Origin: Solirubrobacter sp963724195
Lineage (GTDB): Bacteria; Actinomycetota; Thermoleophilia; Solirubrobacterales; Solirubrobacteraceae
DNA length: 64,000 nucleotides
Assembly (NCBI GenBank): GCA_963724195.1
Contig: CAVRTQ010000008.1
Span: 1-64,000, forward strand
Reading direction: 5' to 3'
Shown here: piece after piece, positions 1 to 9,448 of the stretch
Numbering within the stretch: position 1 is the stretch's first letter
Layout: the number at the start of each line of letters is the position of its first letter
Made by a program: the position numbers and the translations under genes
Notes under the pieces: generated by a model
What the model saw: the letters and a program-made list of their open reading frames with translations, nothing else
Database searches by the model: none
What the model was told of the DNA's origin: nothing

Positions 1-2
1 GG

Positions 3-1733
3 CTATCTGGGTGGGACATCACCGGTCGCCGTGCCGAGCCGGCCCTCGATGCCCTCGACGCTGCCGGGGATGCGCAGACGCTCCGCGTGCTCGGGGTAGT
101 CGCGGGCGAGCTTGGCGAGCTCGTTGCGCAGGAACGCCAACCCGGTGTCGAGCTCAGGCTCGCCGGCGTCGCTGCGGCGGCGTACACCCATCGCGCGGTT
201 GACGCGGGCCTGGGCTTGTGGCCACGTGTAGTTCGGGTCGATCTCACGCCGTAGCTGGGCCCAGCGGCGCGCGAGCCGATCGAGCGCGCGGCGCTTGTGC
301 TCGACGCGGCGGTGGGCGGGCACGGGCGTCGGGGCCGGAGCGCTGCCTCCGACACGCTCGCGGCGCACGAACTCCAGCACGGAGCGCAGCGCGCGTTCGG
401 ATTGACCGAGTTCGCGCAACAGGCGGCGGGCCGCGTCGACCTCGACGCGGGCGTAGTGCACGCCGGCGACGATCATCCCGCCCGGCTCGACCTGCGCGTC
501 GAGCGGCTGGAAGTCGGGGCGCTGGGCGAGGCCGGGCGGGGGCTCGACGTCGAAGTCGGCGCCGATCTCGTCGCTGACCTGCTGGCGGAGCTCGACCTCG
601 ACTCGCTCGGCGCAGCCCGTGAGGGTGGGGTCGGCGGGCATGAAGACCGTGGCGACGAGGTCCGGGGGGTCATTCGGGCGACGGCGCACGACGCGGCCGA
701 CGGCCTGGCGGAAGAACAGGTCGGTGCGCTTGGCCGTGGCGTACGCGGCGAGGACCAGGCGCGGGACGTCGACGCCTTCGCTGACCATGTTGACGGCGAC
801 GAGCCAGCGCGGAGCATTGGCGTCGCCGCGGGCGAAGCGCTCGATCCGGGTGTGGGCCTGCGGTTCATCGCTGAGCACCACGACCGGCTTCTCACCGGCG
901 ATCGTGCGCAGCAGCGCGCTCGTCGCGCGGGCGTGTGTGCGGTCGTCGCACAGGACGAGCCCGGCCGCGTCGGGGACGACAGCGCGGGCTTTCGTCAGGA
1001 GCGCGTCGGCGTCGCGCAGCATCTGCGGCAGCAGCGGGGTGCTCGGGTCGATCGCCGTTCGGAGGCGGCGCGCGTCGTCGGTCGCGTCCAACTCGTCGGC
1101 GAAGGCCGCGATCGTCTCCTGGGCGTCCACGCGCCAGCGCAGCGTCGCGTCGAGCAGCCGGAACGCGAGCGGACGGCAGACGTCGTCGCGGACGGCCTCG
1201 CCGTACCCGTAGACGAAGTCGGGCGCGCAGCGGCGCTCCTCGTCGTAGCTGACGAACGGGATCGCCCGGGCATCCGAGCGGAACGGCGTGCCGGACAGGG
1301 CGAGGCGGTGGCGCGCGCCGTCGAACGCGGCGCGGAGCGCGGTACCCCAGGTCGCGGCTTCGCCCGCATGATGGATCTCGTCCAGCACCACGAACGTCGG
1401 GCGCGCGAGGTGGTGGGCGAAGAGATCCGGCGCCTGGGCGACCTGCTGGTAGGTCACGACGACGCCGTCGATGTCCGCTCGCCAGGCGCCGTCCGCGTTG
1501 CGCCAGCGCGGATCGAGGTGCAGCCCGACGGCGTCGGCCGCGTCGGCCCATTGCGCCCGCAGCGCGGTGGTCGGGCAGACGATCACGACCTGCTCGGCGC
1601 CGGCGGCGCGGATCGCGAGCGAGGCGGCGAGCGTCTTGCCGGCGCCCGGGGTGGCGACGAGCAGGAAATCCGGCTTCGGGTGCGCGGCATGACGCGCGAG
1701 AAACTCGGCCTGCCACGGCCGCGGCGTGATCAC
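3..1733 (-). CDS. SF2 DExH helicase (ResIII/UvsW type), partner of HNH nuclease
   Basis: Predicted 576-aa ATP-dependent DNA or RNA helicase/translocase. Seen in order: Walker A TPGAGKT near residue 30, motif II LDEIHH near residue 115, motif III SGTP, then a second RecA-like domain with SEGVDVP and the arginine-finger motif QAVGRVVRR. The last 150 residues are charged and match nothing I know. The GTG start was chosen because it overlaps the stop of the upstream HNH gene by 4 bp (GTGA), which implies translational coupling. The fold is characteristic of restriction and phage-type helicases. A role in DNA restriction or repair is inferred from the HNH partner only. Confidence 0.85.
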   Translation of the reverse strand: MITPRPWQAEFLARHAAHPKPDFLLVATPGAGKTLAASLAIRAAGAEQVVIVCPTTALRAQWADAADAVGLHLDPRWRNADGAWRADIDGVVVTYQQVAQAPDLFAHHLARPTFVVLDEIHHAGEAATWGTALRAAFDGARHRLALSGTPFRSDARAIPFVSYDEERRCAPDFVYGYGEAVRDDVCRPLAFRLLDATLRWRVDAQETIAAFADELDATDDARRLRTAIDPSTPLLPQMLRDADALLTKARAVVPDAAGLVLCDDRTHARATSALLRTIAGEKPVVVLSDEPQAHTRIERFARGDANAPRWLVAVNMVSEGVDVPRLVLAAYATAKRTDLFFRQAVGRVVRRRPNDPPDLVATVFMPADPTLTGCAERVEVELRQQVSDEIGADFDVEPPPGLAQRPDFQPLDAQVEPGGMIVAGVHYARVEVDAARRLLRELGQSERALRSVLEFVRRERVGGSAPAPTPVPAHRRVEHKRRALDRLARRWAQLRREIDPNYTWPQAQARVNRAMGVRRRSDAGEPELDTGLAFLRNELAKLARDYPEHAERLRIPGSVEGIEGRLGTATGDVPPR

Positions 1734-1936
1734 GACGTCCGTGCGCCCTTCTCGAGGTTGCAGCGCGGGCACAGCGCCTGGCCGTTCGCGGGCTCGGTCG
1801 CGCCGCCGGCGCTCACCGGCTTGACATGGTCGCCGTGCCAGCCGGGTTGCAGCGGCGCACCGCACGCGGCGCAGTGGCCGCGGGCAGCCAAGAACAGGGC
1901 GACTCGCGCCTTGGGGCTGAACCGACGCGCGTCCAT
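1730..1936 (-). CDS. Small HNH endonuclease
   Basis: 68-aa protein that is almost entirely an HNH/McrA-type fold: paired cysteines GHCAACG, catalytic-strand HGDHVKP, Asn in the middle and second cysteine pair CPRCNLEKG. The zinc-binding Cys pairs and the DH motif are all present, so it should be a metal-dependent DNA nickase or nuclease. It is the first gene of a two-gene minus-strand unit with the helicase, overlapping it by 4 bp. It could equally be a stand-alone mobile nuclease; the coupling favours a joint function. Confidence 0.8.
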   Translation of the reverse strand: MDARRFSPKARVALFLAARGHCAACGAPLQPGWHGDHVKPVSAGGATEPANGQALCPRCNLEKGARTS

Positions 1937-2030
1937 CGCCTGCAGTTTCGCATCGCGACGCTGGGGACTGGCGAAGATCGACGCCGATGGCCGTGTCGAT
2001 CGGCACGCACGGCGAGGTACCCTCGGCTTG

Positions 2031-2300
2031 ATGGCTCAGACGCCCAAGCGCCGACTCCCGCAGGTCCGCGACGTGCCGTGGGGCGAGTTCCGCCGCCGCG
2101 CATCGACGGTGTTCCTGATGCTGCAGGCCGGCTGGGACGCGCTCTCGGCGGAGGAACGCGACGAGGCGCGGCGCCTGATCACCAAGTCGAAGGGCCGTCC
2201 GCGCAACCTGTCGAGCCAAGAGGCTCGGCGACTCGGGTTGATCGCCGCGAAGGCCGCGCAGGCCGGTACTAGCGCGCGTTCTCGACGATCGCGTCGATAA
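2031..2300 (+). CDS. Hypothetical basic protein
   Basis: 89-aa protein not recognised. It is rich in Arg/Lys, with a helical centre and an Arg-rich tail. A -10-like TACCCT at 2018-2023 lies 7 nt before the ATG and there is no Shine-Dalgarno sequence, so a leaderless mRNA is likely. The last 32 bp overlap the end of the converging hydrolase gene. Confidence 0.5.
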   Translation: MAQTPKRRLPQVRDVPWGEFRRRASTVFLMLQAGWDALSAEERDEARRLITKSKGRPRNLSSQEARRLGLIAAKAAQAGTSARSRRSRR

Positions 2301-3111
2301 GCCGCGGCCAGGCGCCGGGCGGGAGGTCGTGGCCGAGGCCGTCGATCAGCTCGAAGCGTGCGCCCGGGATGGCGTCCGCGTGGCGCGGCCGCCTGAGGGC
2401 GCGCACATCAGATCCGCGGAGCCGTGGATGACGATCGTCGGCGCAACCACGCTGCGCAGAGACGCAGTGCGATCGCCGGCACGCCGCATGCGCGGTGCTG
2501 GCGCGCCGGCCGGCGCGGCCATCGGGATCGCGCTCGAAGGCGACCCGCGAGACGGAGCGGATCCACGCCTCGTCCTGCTCGAACCCGGTGGAGCCGATCG
2601 TCTGAAACAGGCGGACACGTCGTTCCGCCACGTCGCCCGACCGACGCAGCGCCGCGAGGAAGACCCGCGGCGACGTGCGGCCCACGCCCCGCGCGCCGGT
2701 CGTGGACATCAAGGACGCGAGCGACAGGACGCGCGCCGGGTGCCGCACCGCCATGACCTGCCCGATCATCCCGCCCAAGGACGCGCCGACCACGTGCGCG
2801 GCGGGCACGTCCAGCGTGTCGAGCAGCAGGCACGCATCGTCGGCCATGTCGTCCAGCGCATACGACGCGTCCACGTGTGAAGAGCGTCCCGCGTCGCGGT
2901 TGTCGAAGCGCACGACCTGGAAGCCGCGCGCCGCCAGCGACGAGCAGAACGCGTCCGGCCAGTGCACGAGCTGGAAGCCCATGCCCATGATCAGCAACGT
3001 CGTCGGATCCGACGGTGAGCCGAAGGTCTCGTAACACAGCGTCAGATCGCCCACGGGGGCGAAGCGCTCGCCGGAGGCATCGGTCACACGCGCGGTCATT
3101 CCGCGCAGCAT
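2269..3111 (-). CDS. Alpha/beta hydrolase (frameshifted in the middle)
   Basis: Alpha/beta-hydrolase-fold esterase or lipase-like enzyme. Visible: substrate-entry strand LLIMGMGFQ, the segment VVRFDNRDAGRS, nucleophile elbow GASLGG (Ser), and the C-terminal His in GLGHDLP. Between about 2520 and 2390 the homologous sequence (PTIVIHGSADLM, carrying the acid-residue strand) lies in another frame, then the original frame resumes. Two compensating indels therefore interrupt the gene. An ATG four codons downstream is an alternative start. Substrate unknown. Confidence 0.75.
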   Translation of the reverse strand: MLRGMTARVTDASGERFAPVGDLTLCYETFGSPSDPTTLLIMGMGFQLVHWPDAFCSSLAARGFQVVRFDNRDAGRSSHVDASYALDDMADDACLLLDTLDVPAAHVVGASLGGMIGQVMAVRHPARVLSLASLMSTTGARGVGRTSPRVFLAALRRSGDVAERRVRLFQTIGSTGFEQDEAWIRSVSRVAFERDPDGRAGRRASTAHAACRRSHCVSAQRGCADDRHPRLRGSDVRALRRPRHADAIPGARFELIDGLGHDLPPGAWPRLIDAIVENAR

Positions 3112-3164
3112 GAACGCGCTCGGCCGCTGTCACCTTGGAGGTACCCGAACGCTGACATGGCGGT

Positions 3165-3193
3165 TTGTCGGCGTTAACCGTTGGGCGTAAGGT
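3165..3193 (+). promoter_or_regulatory. Promoter of the PhoX-like gene
   Basis: TTGTCG (3165-3170) and TAAGGT (3188-3193) are separated by 17 nt. Transcription would begin near 3200, giving a short leader with the purine-rich ribosome binding site GAGAGGAGAG before the ATG at 3226. Confidence 0.55.
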
Positions 3194-3225
3194 CCGCCGC
3201 GTCCTGCAAGCGGGAGAGGAGAGGT

Positions 3226-4783
3226 ATGCAGACAGGGCTTGATCGGCGGACGTTCCTCGCGCGGGCGGCGGTGGCGAGCGGCGGTCTGATGAGCATGGGG
3301 GCGCTCGAGCGCCTCCTTACGCGCGACGCGTTCGCGCACGGCGACCGCGCCGAGCCGTACGGGCCGCTGCGCCGGACCAAAGACCAGCGAGGGGTCGAGG
3401 TGCTCGCGCTCCCCGCGGGCTTCAGCTACGTCACGTTCAGCCACACCGGCAGCACGATGTCGGACGGCTACCCGACGCCGCTCGCGCTCGACGGGATGGG
3501 CGCGTTCGCCAACCCCAAGCACCGCGGGCACGGCCACGGGCACGGCGCACGGCCACGGCCACGGCCACGGCCACGGCCACGACGACCACCTCGTCCGGCT
3601 CGTGCGCAACAGCGAGGACCGCAACCCGGCGGGGACGCCCGGCAGCCTGCTCGGCGACCGCACCAAGGCCTACGACCCGACCGGCTACGGTGGCACCACC
3701 ACGCTGGTCTACGACGAGCGCAAGCGAGAGCTCGTCGAGGACTTCGTGAGCCTCAACGGCACCGTCGTCAACTGCGCGGGCGGGATCGCCTATCGCCACC
3801 GGTACTGGCTCACCGGCGAGGAGACCGTCGGCGGCCCCGAGGCCACCGATGCCAACGCCCGCTTCGCCAAGCGACACGGCTACCTGTTCCAGACGCCGGT
3901 CGACCGCGACGCGAACGAGCTCCAGCCCGGCGAACCGATCACCGCGGCAGGTCGCTTCTCCCACGAGGCGGCGGCCGTGGACCAGCGAACGGGCATCGTC
4001 TACGAGACCGAGGACCCGGGGTCTGGTGTCGGCGCGGGCTTCTACCGCTACACGCCGAACAATCCGGACGACCTCACCCGCGGCGGCAAGCTCGAGATGC
4101 TCGCCATCACCGGCCGGCCGAACGTGGACCTCCGGCAAGGCCAGACCCGCGGCGCGCGCCTGCCCGTCAGCTGGGTGAAGATCGACAACCCCGACCCGCC
4201 GCTCACGCGGGTCGCCGACCCGAACAGCACGTTCAATCAGGGCTGGGCGAAGGGCGCCGCGAAGTTCAATCGCCTCGAGGGCTGCTGGGAGGACGACAGC
4301 ACGATCTTCTTCGTCTCCACGAGCGGCGGCAACGCCAAGAACGGCGACGTCAACTCCGACGGCTACCGGGAGGGCTTCGGCCAGGTCTGGGCCTACCGCC
4401 CCGAGCGGCACGGAGGCGGAACGCTCATGCTCGTGTACGAGTCGAGCTCAGCGACCGAGCTGGACTCGCCCGACAACCTCACGGTCACGCCGCGCGGCGG
4501 GCTCATCGCGTGTGAGGACGATGCCTCCTCGGCGATCGTCGACACGCACCCGCTCGCGCCCGGGATCGAGAACGTCAACCGCCTGATCGGGATCACGCAG
4601 CATGGCCAGGCGTTCGAGCTCGCGGTCAACGTGCTCAACGCCTCCGAGCTGGCGGGCGTGTGCTTCAGCCCGAGCGGCCGGACGCTGTTCGTCAACCTGT
4701 TCGGCCGCGCGACGTTCGCGGAGGGCCCGGTTGAGGGCATGACGTGCGCCGTCACCGGTCCGTGGCATCGCGGGCCCCTGTAA
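3226..4783 (+). CDS. Tat-exported PhoX/DUF839 phosphatase-like protein, one frameshift
   Basis: About 518 aa when the frame is repaired. The N-terminus has a twin-arginine signal (DRRTFLARAAVASGG), so it is exported folded. The body matches the PhoX/DUF839 beta-propeller family of calcium/iron-dependent alkaline phosphatases (GYGGTTTLVYD, ETEDPGSGVGAGFYRY, DNLTVTPRGGL). The frame changes inside a His-Gly repeat: removing one G near 3547 gives an uninterrupted HGHGHG tract followed by DDHLVRLVRN. The tract could bind metal. The hairpin at 4795-4827 follows the stop. Confidence 0.85.
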
Positions 4784-4832
4784 CGAGTCCTGCGTGCGGC
4801 GCCCGCGCCTAACCGCGCGGCGCCGCAGCTCG
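4783..4832. terminator. Strong hairpin after PhoX-like gene
   Basis: TGCGGCGCC (4795-4803) pairs with GGCGCCGCA (4819-4827). CGCG pairs inside it, and ACGAG/CTCGT can extend it outside. There is no T-run, so it may be a structural or Rho-assisted end. Apart from the hairpin, the 168-bp gap to the next gene shows nothing else. Confidence 0.5.
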
Positions 4833-4951
4833 TCCCGAGATCGCGGTCGGGCACGGCTTCGGGTTCAAGAAAGGAGTCCGCGAACGGCGGATATGACCTG
4901 CGCGATTGGTCACTAGAGCCCGCGTTATTGGCTGATACGTCCACGCGCGAG

Positions 4952-5641
4952 TCAGTACGCCACCCGCGTCGCGTCACACAGGAACCGCATGAAGTCATCG
5001 GCCGCCTCACAGCGGCCGATGAACTCGTCGAGGAACCCGCTCGCCAGGGCGTCCTTCTCGCTCATGTCCGCGATCGCCATGAAGTCCTTGCGCTTGAGCT
5101 CCTCGATCAGCGGGTGATCGCGGTCGAAGCCTGCCGGCGGGCGCTTCAAGGACTCGCCGCCGAGCCGGAACCCGTCCAGCCCGTCGGTGATCTCCGTCCA
5201 GCGCTTCGGCTTGGCGGCGATCGCCGTGCGGATCGCGTGCAGCGTGTCCCGCTCCGGATGCCAGACGCCGCAGGCCATGAACACGCTCCCGGGCTCCAGG
5301 TGCAGATAGAAGCCGGGCGCGTGCACGTCGCGCGTGCGCGCGTGCCGGAACTGGATGCCGCAGTGGGTCTTGTACGGCGTCTTGTCCTTGGCGAACCGCG
5401 TGTCGCGGTAGATGCGGAACAGTGATCCGCCGGTCGTGCGCGCGTCGGCGACGATGTGACGGCTGATGTCGGGCATGCGCATCCCGACGTCCTCGATGAA
5501 CGCGAGCGCGGGCTCCTGGACCTGGGCGACGTACCGGTCCTTGTTGGCCGCGAACCACTCGCGGTCGTTGTTGGCAGCCAGTTCGCGCAGGAACGCGAAG
5601 AGGTCGGGCGTGAAGGAAGGCGCTTCGGCGGTCACGCCCAC
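4952..5641 (-). CDS. DUF2461 (TIGR02453) family protein
   Basis: 229-aa protein with the family landmarks FAFLRELAANNDREWFAANK at the N-terminus, FRIYRDTRFAKDKTPYKTH in the centre, and GFYLHLEPG. The length is typical for the family. Function is unknown; it is a widespread cytoplasmic family with no catalytic assignment that I can support. It is transcribed alone, divergent from the collagen-like gene. Confidence 0.85.
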   Translation of the reverse strand: MGVTAEAPSFTPDLFAFLRELAANNDREWFAANKDRYVAQVQEPALAFIEDVGMRMPDISRHIVADARTTGGSLFRIYRDTRFAKDKTPYKTHCGIQFRHARTRDVHAPGFYLHLEPGSVFMACGVWHPERDTLHAIRTAIAAKPKRWTEITDGLDGFRLGGESLKRPPAGFDRDHPLIEELKRKDFMAIADMSEKDALASGFLDEFIGRCEAADDFMRFLCDATRVAY

Positions 5642-5783
5642 ATGATTACGCGGTCGTCCGATCGTCCAGGAACGTCATCGTTTTTACAAAAGCTTCCTGT
5701 ACCGGGGCTTTAGCGATCTACCTTCCGGCTCAACGGATGGCCAGCCACTGGAAGGCGCGGCCAAGTCAGATTAGGGAGGGACG

Positions 5784-6738
5784 ATGCGCAAGCATCTCAC
5801 GCCCGGGACGGTTCTTGGAACTGTCGCGGTGGTTTTCGCATGCACTGGTAGCGCCACGGCCGGCGTGCTCATCACGTCCAACAGCATCAAGGACGGGACG
5901 ATCCAGGCGCGCGACATCAAGAAGGGCACGATCTCTTCGGATCGGCTCGCGTCCAGCGTTCGCACGCAGCTCGCGAAGGCGGGCACGCCCGGTCCCGCGG
6001 GTCCGGCCGGTCCCGCCGGCCCGGCCGGGACGACGTCGACGGTGCTCGGCTCGGCTCCGACGGCCGGCAAGGACGGCACAGGACGGCGCGCCCGGCGCGG
6101 CAGGCAAGGACGGCGGCAACGGCAAGGACGGCTTCAACCCGTCCACGCTCGTCGCGACCAACGGAGCGGCCGGTTGGAACTTCGTGGGCGGTGGCGGCGC
6201 GTCGCCGTACCCGACCGCCAGCTTCTCGGGCGGCGAACTGCGCCTGCAGGGCGGCTTCGACGCCACCACTCCGAGCGGCGCGATCGGCCTCGTCCGCGCC
6301 GGCAACGACGCCCCGCTCAGCTCGCTGAAGACGCTGAGCTACGACTTCCGCCTGATCAAGCGCAACGCCGGCAGCGTGGTTGCGCCGACGATCCACATCA
6401 CGGTGATGAAGGCCAACACGGGCACGCCGAGCGGTTTCACGAACTTCGTGTTCGAGCCCTACGTGCAGGGCGACTTCGGTCTCTACCAGCGCTACAGCCT
6501 CGACGCCCTGTCGGGCAAGTGGTGGTCCACGCGCAGCGCGGGCGGCATCAATCAGTCCAACCCGGCCACGTGGGCCGAGGTCATCGCCAAGAACCCGGAC
6601 GCCACGATCAGCGCGATCAGCTTCGACAACGGCGGGTCCTCGGGCAACACGACCCCGGCCGACCAGTTCGCCGCCGGCGTCGACAACGTGATCGTCGGCT
6701 TCGGCAACGACTTCACCCGCTACGACATGGGCGGCTAG
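5784..6738 (+). CDS. Exported collagen-like repeat protein, one frameshift
   Basis: The signal peptide (MRKHLTPGTVLGTVAVVFACTG region) is followed by a repeat-type segment (SNSIKDGTIQARDIKKGTIS), then Gly-X-Y repeats (GPAGPAGPAGPAG, GKDG). A roughly 200-residue C-terminal domain rich in Gly/Ser/Thr contains ATNGAAGWNFVGGGG. The extra C near 6079 breaks the frame inside the GKDGKDG repeats; removing it restores one protein of about 317 aa. A ribosome binding site AGGGAGGG precedes the ATG. Probably a secreted or surface stalk-like protein. The upstream gap is unusually AT-rich (TTTTTACAAAAG). Confidence 0.8.
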
Positions 6739-6751
6739 CTCGCTGTCACAC

Positions 6752-6774
6752 GGGCGGGCGCGCGGCGCCCGCCC
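6752..6774. terminator. Bidirectional terminator hairpin
   Basis: A perfect 10-bp stem GGGCGGGCGC / GCGCCCGCCC with a GCG loop lies between two converging genes. No T-tract on either side. Confidence 0.6.
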
Positions 6775-6802
6775 GAGTTGAGCTGCTCGAAGCCCGCCGG
6801 CG

Positions 6803-7264
6803 TCACAGTTCGATCTCGACCGGCAGGTGCACCGGTCGGTACCGACCGTCGACGAGGGAGGCATTGACGACCTCGGTCTCGCCCAGCCGGAACCGGCCGC
6901 GAGGAACGGCTCTCCTTGTTGGCGTGGGGCGTTGAAGGCCCAGTCGTGAAACCACGGCTGCCACGTGTGCCCCAGATCCGTAGCCCGAGCAGCTCCAGGC
7001 CGGCGTCTTGGAGGTAGTGGCAACGCAGGCCGTCCGGGATGCCCCACGCCTCGAGCGACTGATCGTGGTTGCCTGCGACCAGCACGATCTCCTGGGCGGG
7101 ACCCGATCGAGCCACAGGTTGAACGCCCCGGCGAGGAACGCGTGCTTGGCTGCGCGGTCGCCCTGGAAAGCGTACGACACGTCGCCCGCGATCAGCAGCA
7201 GATCGCAGGCCGGAACATCGACGAGGTGCTCGTGGAGGTCGGAGATGCAGACGATCTTGGTCAC
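6803..7264 (-). pseudogene. Metallophosphoesterase (MPPED-like), frameshifted with internal deletion
   Basis: Metal-site motifs of the calcineurin-like fold are present but scattered over three frames: SDLHEHL, GDVSY, GNHDQ, then WQPWFHDWAFNAPRQQGEPF. Right after that the sequence jumps to VVNASLVDGRYRPVHLPVEIEL, which in this family follows the GHxHEGYG metal motif. The segment with HGPP and GHxH, about 100 residues, is therefore missing (junction near 6895). With the last two metal-binding motifs gone the product should be inactive. The GTG start overlaps the upstream gene by 4 bp. Confidence 0.75.
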
Positions 7265-8508
7265 GGCCGGTACAGCTGGATGAACTGCTCGACGGCTTCG
7301 GGGTCGCTGAGGTCGACACCCGCCTCCTTCGCGGCGGTGGCGAAGACCTTCGCGGGCCCCCAGGCGTCGGGATCGCCGACAGTGGCGAGCATCTCGTCGC
7401 GGTATTCCGGCGACGGCGGCGACGGGCTCGTCCACGAAGTGCGCGGGCACGCCGCGGCGGCGGCCGGCGTAGCGCACCCAAGTCGCCAGCACATCCGGTA
7501 CACGTTCGAAGAACTCGGGCTCCTCGGTGATCTTGCGTCCGAGCCAGTCCAGCATGAAGAGCTCGACCACCACCGCGCTCCAGCGCAGCGGTCCGTCGTG
7601 GTTGTAGTCGGCGCCGAAGTCGATCGCGAGTTGGGTGATGTACTCGGCTTCCTCGTCGCCGCGCCAGCGCCGGCCCTCCTCGGCGTCCAGGAAGTCGGCG
7701 AGCAGCGCGTCGCGCTCGTCCTGCGAGAACTCGCGTCGCGTGTCGGGTAGCTCAGGCCCTTCGGGAAGCAGCCGCATCCGGGCCGCGATCAGCGCTCTCA
7801 GATGGTGCACCTCGTCGTCCACGGGCGCGTCGAACATGTGGTCGAGCAGGTACAAGGCGTCCTCGATGCGGGCGCGTGCCTCCCCGAGATCGAGCTCGTG
7901 GAACGCGACCCGGTCGTTGTCGGGAGCGTTCTCCATTGACGCGCGCACATCGGCGAGCGCGTCTGCGATGAACACATCCTTCACGAGGCCGCCCAGGTTG
8001 TGGTCGATGTACACGCTGATCGTGTGGAGCGCGCCGTCCGGCTCGGCGAACTCGACCATCACGCTCACACCGTCGTCGAACGCAGGCTCGTCGAGCAGCA
8101 CAGCGGCGACAGGCCGCGATCCGGCCTCCCATGCAGGCTCGGGAAGCCCGGCAGCCGCGAGTTGCTCGGCGGCGCCGCGAGCGACGTCCGCAGTGGTCGG
8201 CGCGCCGACCGTGCTCAGCGCACGCAACGCCGCGAGCGCGGGAGCAGTACGAAGTCGCTTCAAGGCTTGCACGAGCCCACGGAACAGCGCCACTCGACGG
8301 GCTCCCCGGGCGGTGCCTCCCGCAGCCAGGTGGCGATGAGGTTCGAGGCCCAGAGCTCCGCCTCGAACCCGTCGGTGACCTCGACGACGGCGTCCGTCGT
8401 CATCCGCGCCAGCTCGTCCAGGGCATGCCTCTGCGACGACCGAGGCCGGGCTCCGCTCGCCTGACGGCGTTGGCGGCGCTGCTGCTTTCGCTGCCGCTTC
8501 TCGCTCAT
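7261..8508 (-). CDS. Conserved hypothetical protein, two frameshifts
   Basis: About 415 aa after repair; family not recognised. The N-terminus is very basic (MSEKRQRKQQRRQRRQ), followed by a largely acidic helical body (FHELDLGEARARIEDALYLLD, FSQDERDALLADFLDAEEG) and the end DLSDPEAVEQFIQLYRP. The frame changes near 8285 and near 7410. Its stop overlaps the phosphoesterase start, so the two form an operon. No catalytic motif seen; possibly a DNA- or RNA-associated protein because of the basic N-terminus. Confidence 0.6.
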
Positions 8509-8537
8509 GCCCCGAACCTAGCTTGAGCGGCGGCGGA

Positions 8538-8750
8538 TCATCGCCGCTTGAGCGCGTCCGGCTTGTGCACTGCTTCGCCGCCGCCCTTCTCGCTGCGCAC
8601 GAGGTACTGCGGTTCGTCCTCGGAGGCCTTGACCTTCCGGCCGCCGGCCTCGGTGTCTGAAGTGATCTTGCGCTCGACGACGCCGGGCGTGTCGTCCTGG
8701 CCGTGTGAGCTCCACACGACCTTGTCGCCCTTCTTGAACTCCTGTGCCAT
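8538..8750 (-). CDS. DUF2945/HVA1 family small protein
   Basis: 70-aa protein with the family pattern FKKGDKVVWSSHGQ, GVVERKITSDTE and KPDALKRR. It probably forms a small SH3-like barrel; function unknown. It lies 9 nt after the upstream membrane-protein gene and is likely co-transcribed with it. Confidence 0.85.
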   Translation of the reverse strand: MAQEFKKGDKVVWSSHGQDDTPGVVERKITSDTEAGGRKVKASEDEPQYLVRSEKGGGEAVHKPDALKRR

Positions 8751-8759
8751 ACGCGGGAG

Positions 8760-9165
8760 CTACCCAGCGCGAGAGCGGCGGCGCGCCCAAGCGGTGGCGG
8801 CCATGCCCGGTGAAGCCGACGCTGGTCGCGACGAACGACGCCGCGGCGGCGCCCTGAAACGCGCGCGTCTGGTCGATGTCCGGCTTGAAGGCGAGCGGGA
8901 GGAACAGCATCGCGTTGGTCCACGCGCCCGCTCCGAGCGCAGCCGCCACGGGCCGCGGAGCGTCGGGTACGGCGGTCGCGCAGGCGACGGTCGCGGTGCC
9001 GAGCATCGCGAGGTCGAGATGCCACTGGCGGATGCGCGCGGTGCTCTCGATCCCGACGGCCTTGGCCCGCTCGGGCTGCGTGCGGGCGAACGTGTAGACC
9101 CAGCCGGTGAGCGCGCCCGCGGCGAGCTCGGTGAGGCCGGAGGTGAGGAGCAGTGAGGGGCGCAT
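8760..9165 (-). CDS. Small four-helix membrane protein, frameshift near the end
   Basis: About 135 aa with four hydrophobic segments (LLLTSGLTELAAGALTGWVY, LDLAMLGTATVACATAV, VAAALGAGAWTNAMLFLPLA, GAAAASFVATSVGF). The segment RIRQWHLDLAMLG resembles small hydroxylaminobenzene-mutase-like membrane proteins, but I would not assign that reaction. The open frame runs on into the next gene. Dropping one G near 8805 gives the natural end GMAATAWARRRSRAG just before DUF2945. An ATG three codons upstream is also possible. Confidence 0.55.
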
Positions 9166-9181
9166 CGGTGGCATTCTGCTC

Positions 9182-9448
9182 GTGGTGAAGGACGACCGCC
9201 TCATGCTCCTGCTCGTGCGGGTGACGTTGCCGGCCACGGTGTTCGTCGTCGGCGTGATCCTGGTGATCCTCGGTGGGGAGATCGCCCAGGGCGCGGGGAT
9301 CTTCCTGATCGGCTCGGCCGTGCTCGGCGCGCTCGCGAACGCGTACATGCGACTCGGGCTGCAGAGCAACGCGGACCGGGAACGCGAGGAAGCGCGCCGG
9401 CAGTTCCTCGAAGAGCACGGGCGCTGGCCGCGGCGCGACGAGATCTAG
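9182..9448 (+). CDS. Small two-helix membrane protein
   Basis: 88 aa, start GTG (9182 or the adjacent GTG at 9185; an internal ATG near 9203 is possible). Two membrane segments (LLLVRVTLPATVFVVGVILV and GIFLIGSAVLGALANAY) are followed by a charged cytoplasmic tail (REREEARRQFLEEHGRWPRRD). Function unknown. The start lies only 16 bp from the divergent membrane-protein gene, so the two promoters must overlap the coding ends. Confidence 0.55.
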   Translation: MVKDDRLMLLLVRVTLPATVFVVGVILVILGGEIAQGAGIFLIGSAVLGALANAYMRLGLQSNADREREEARRQFLEEHGRWPRRDEI

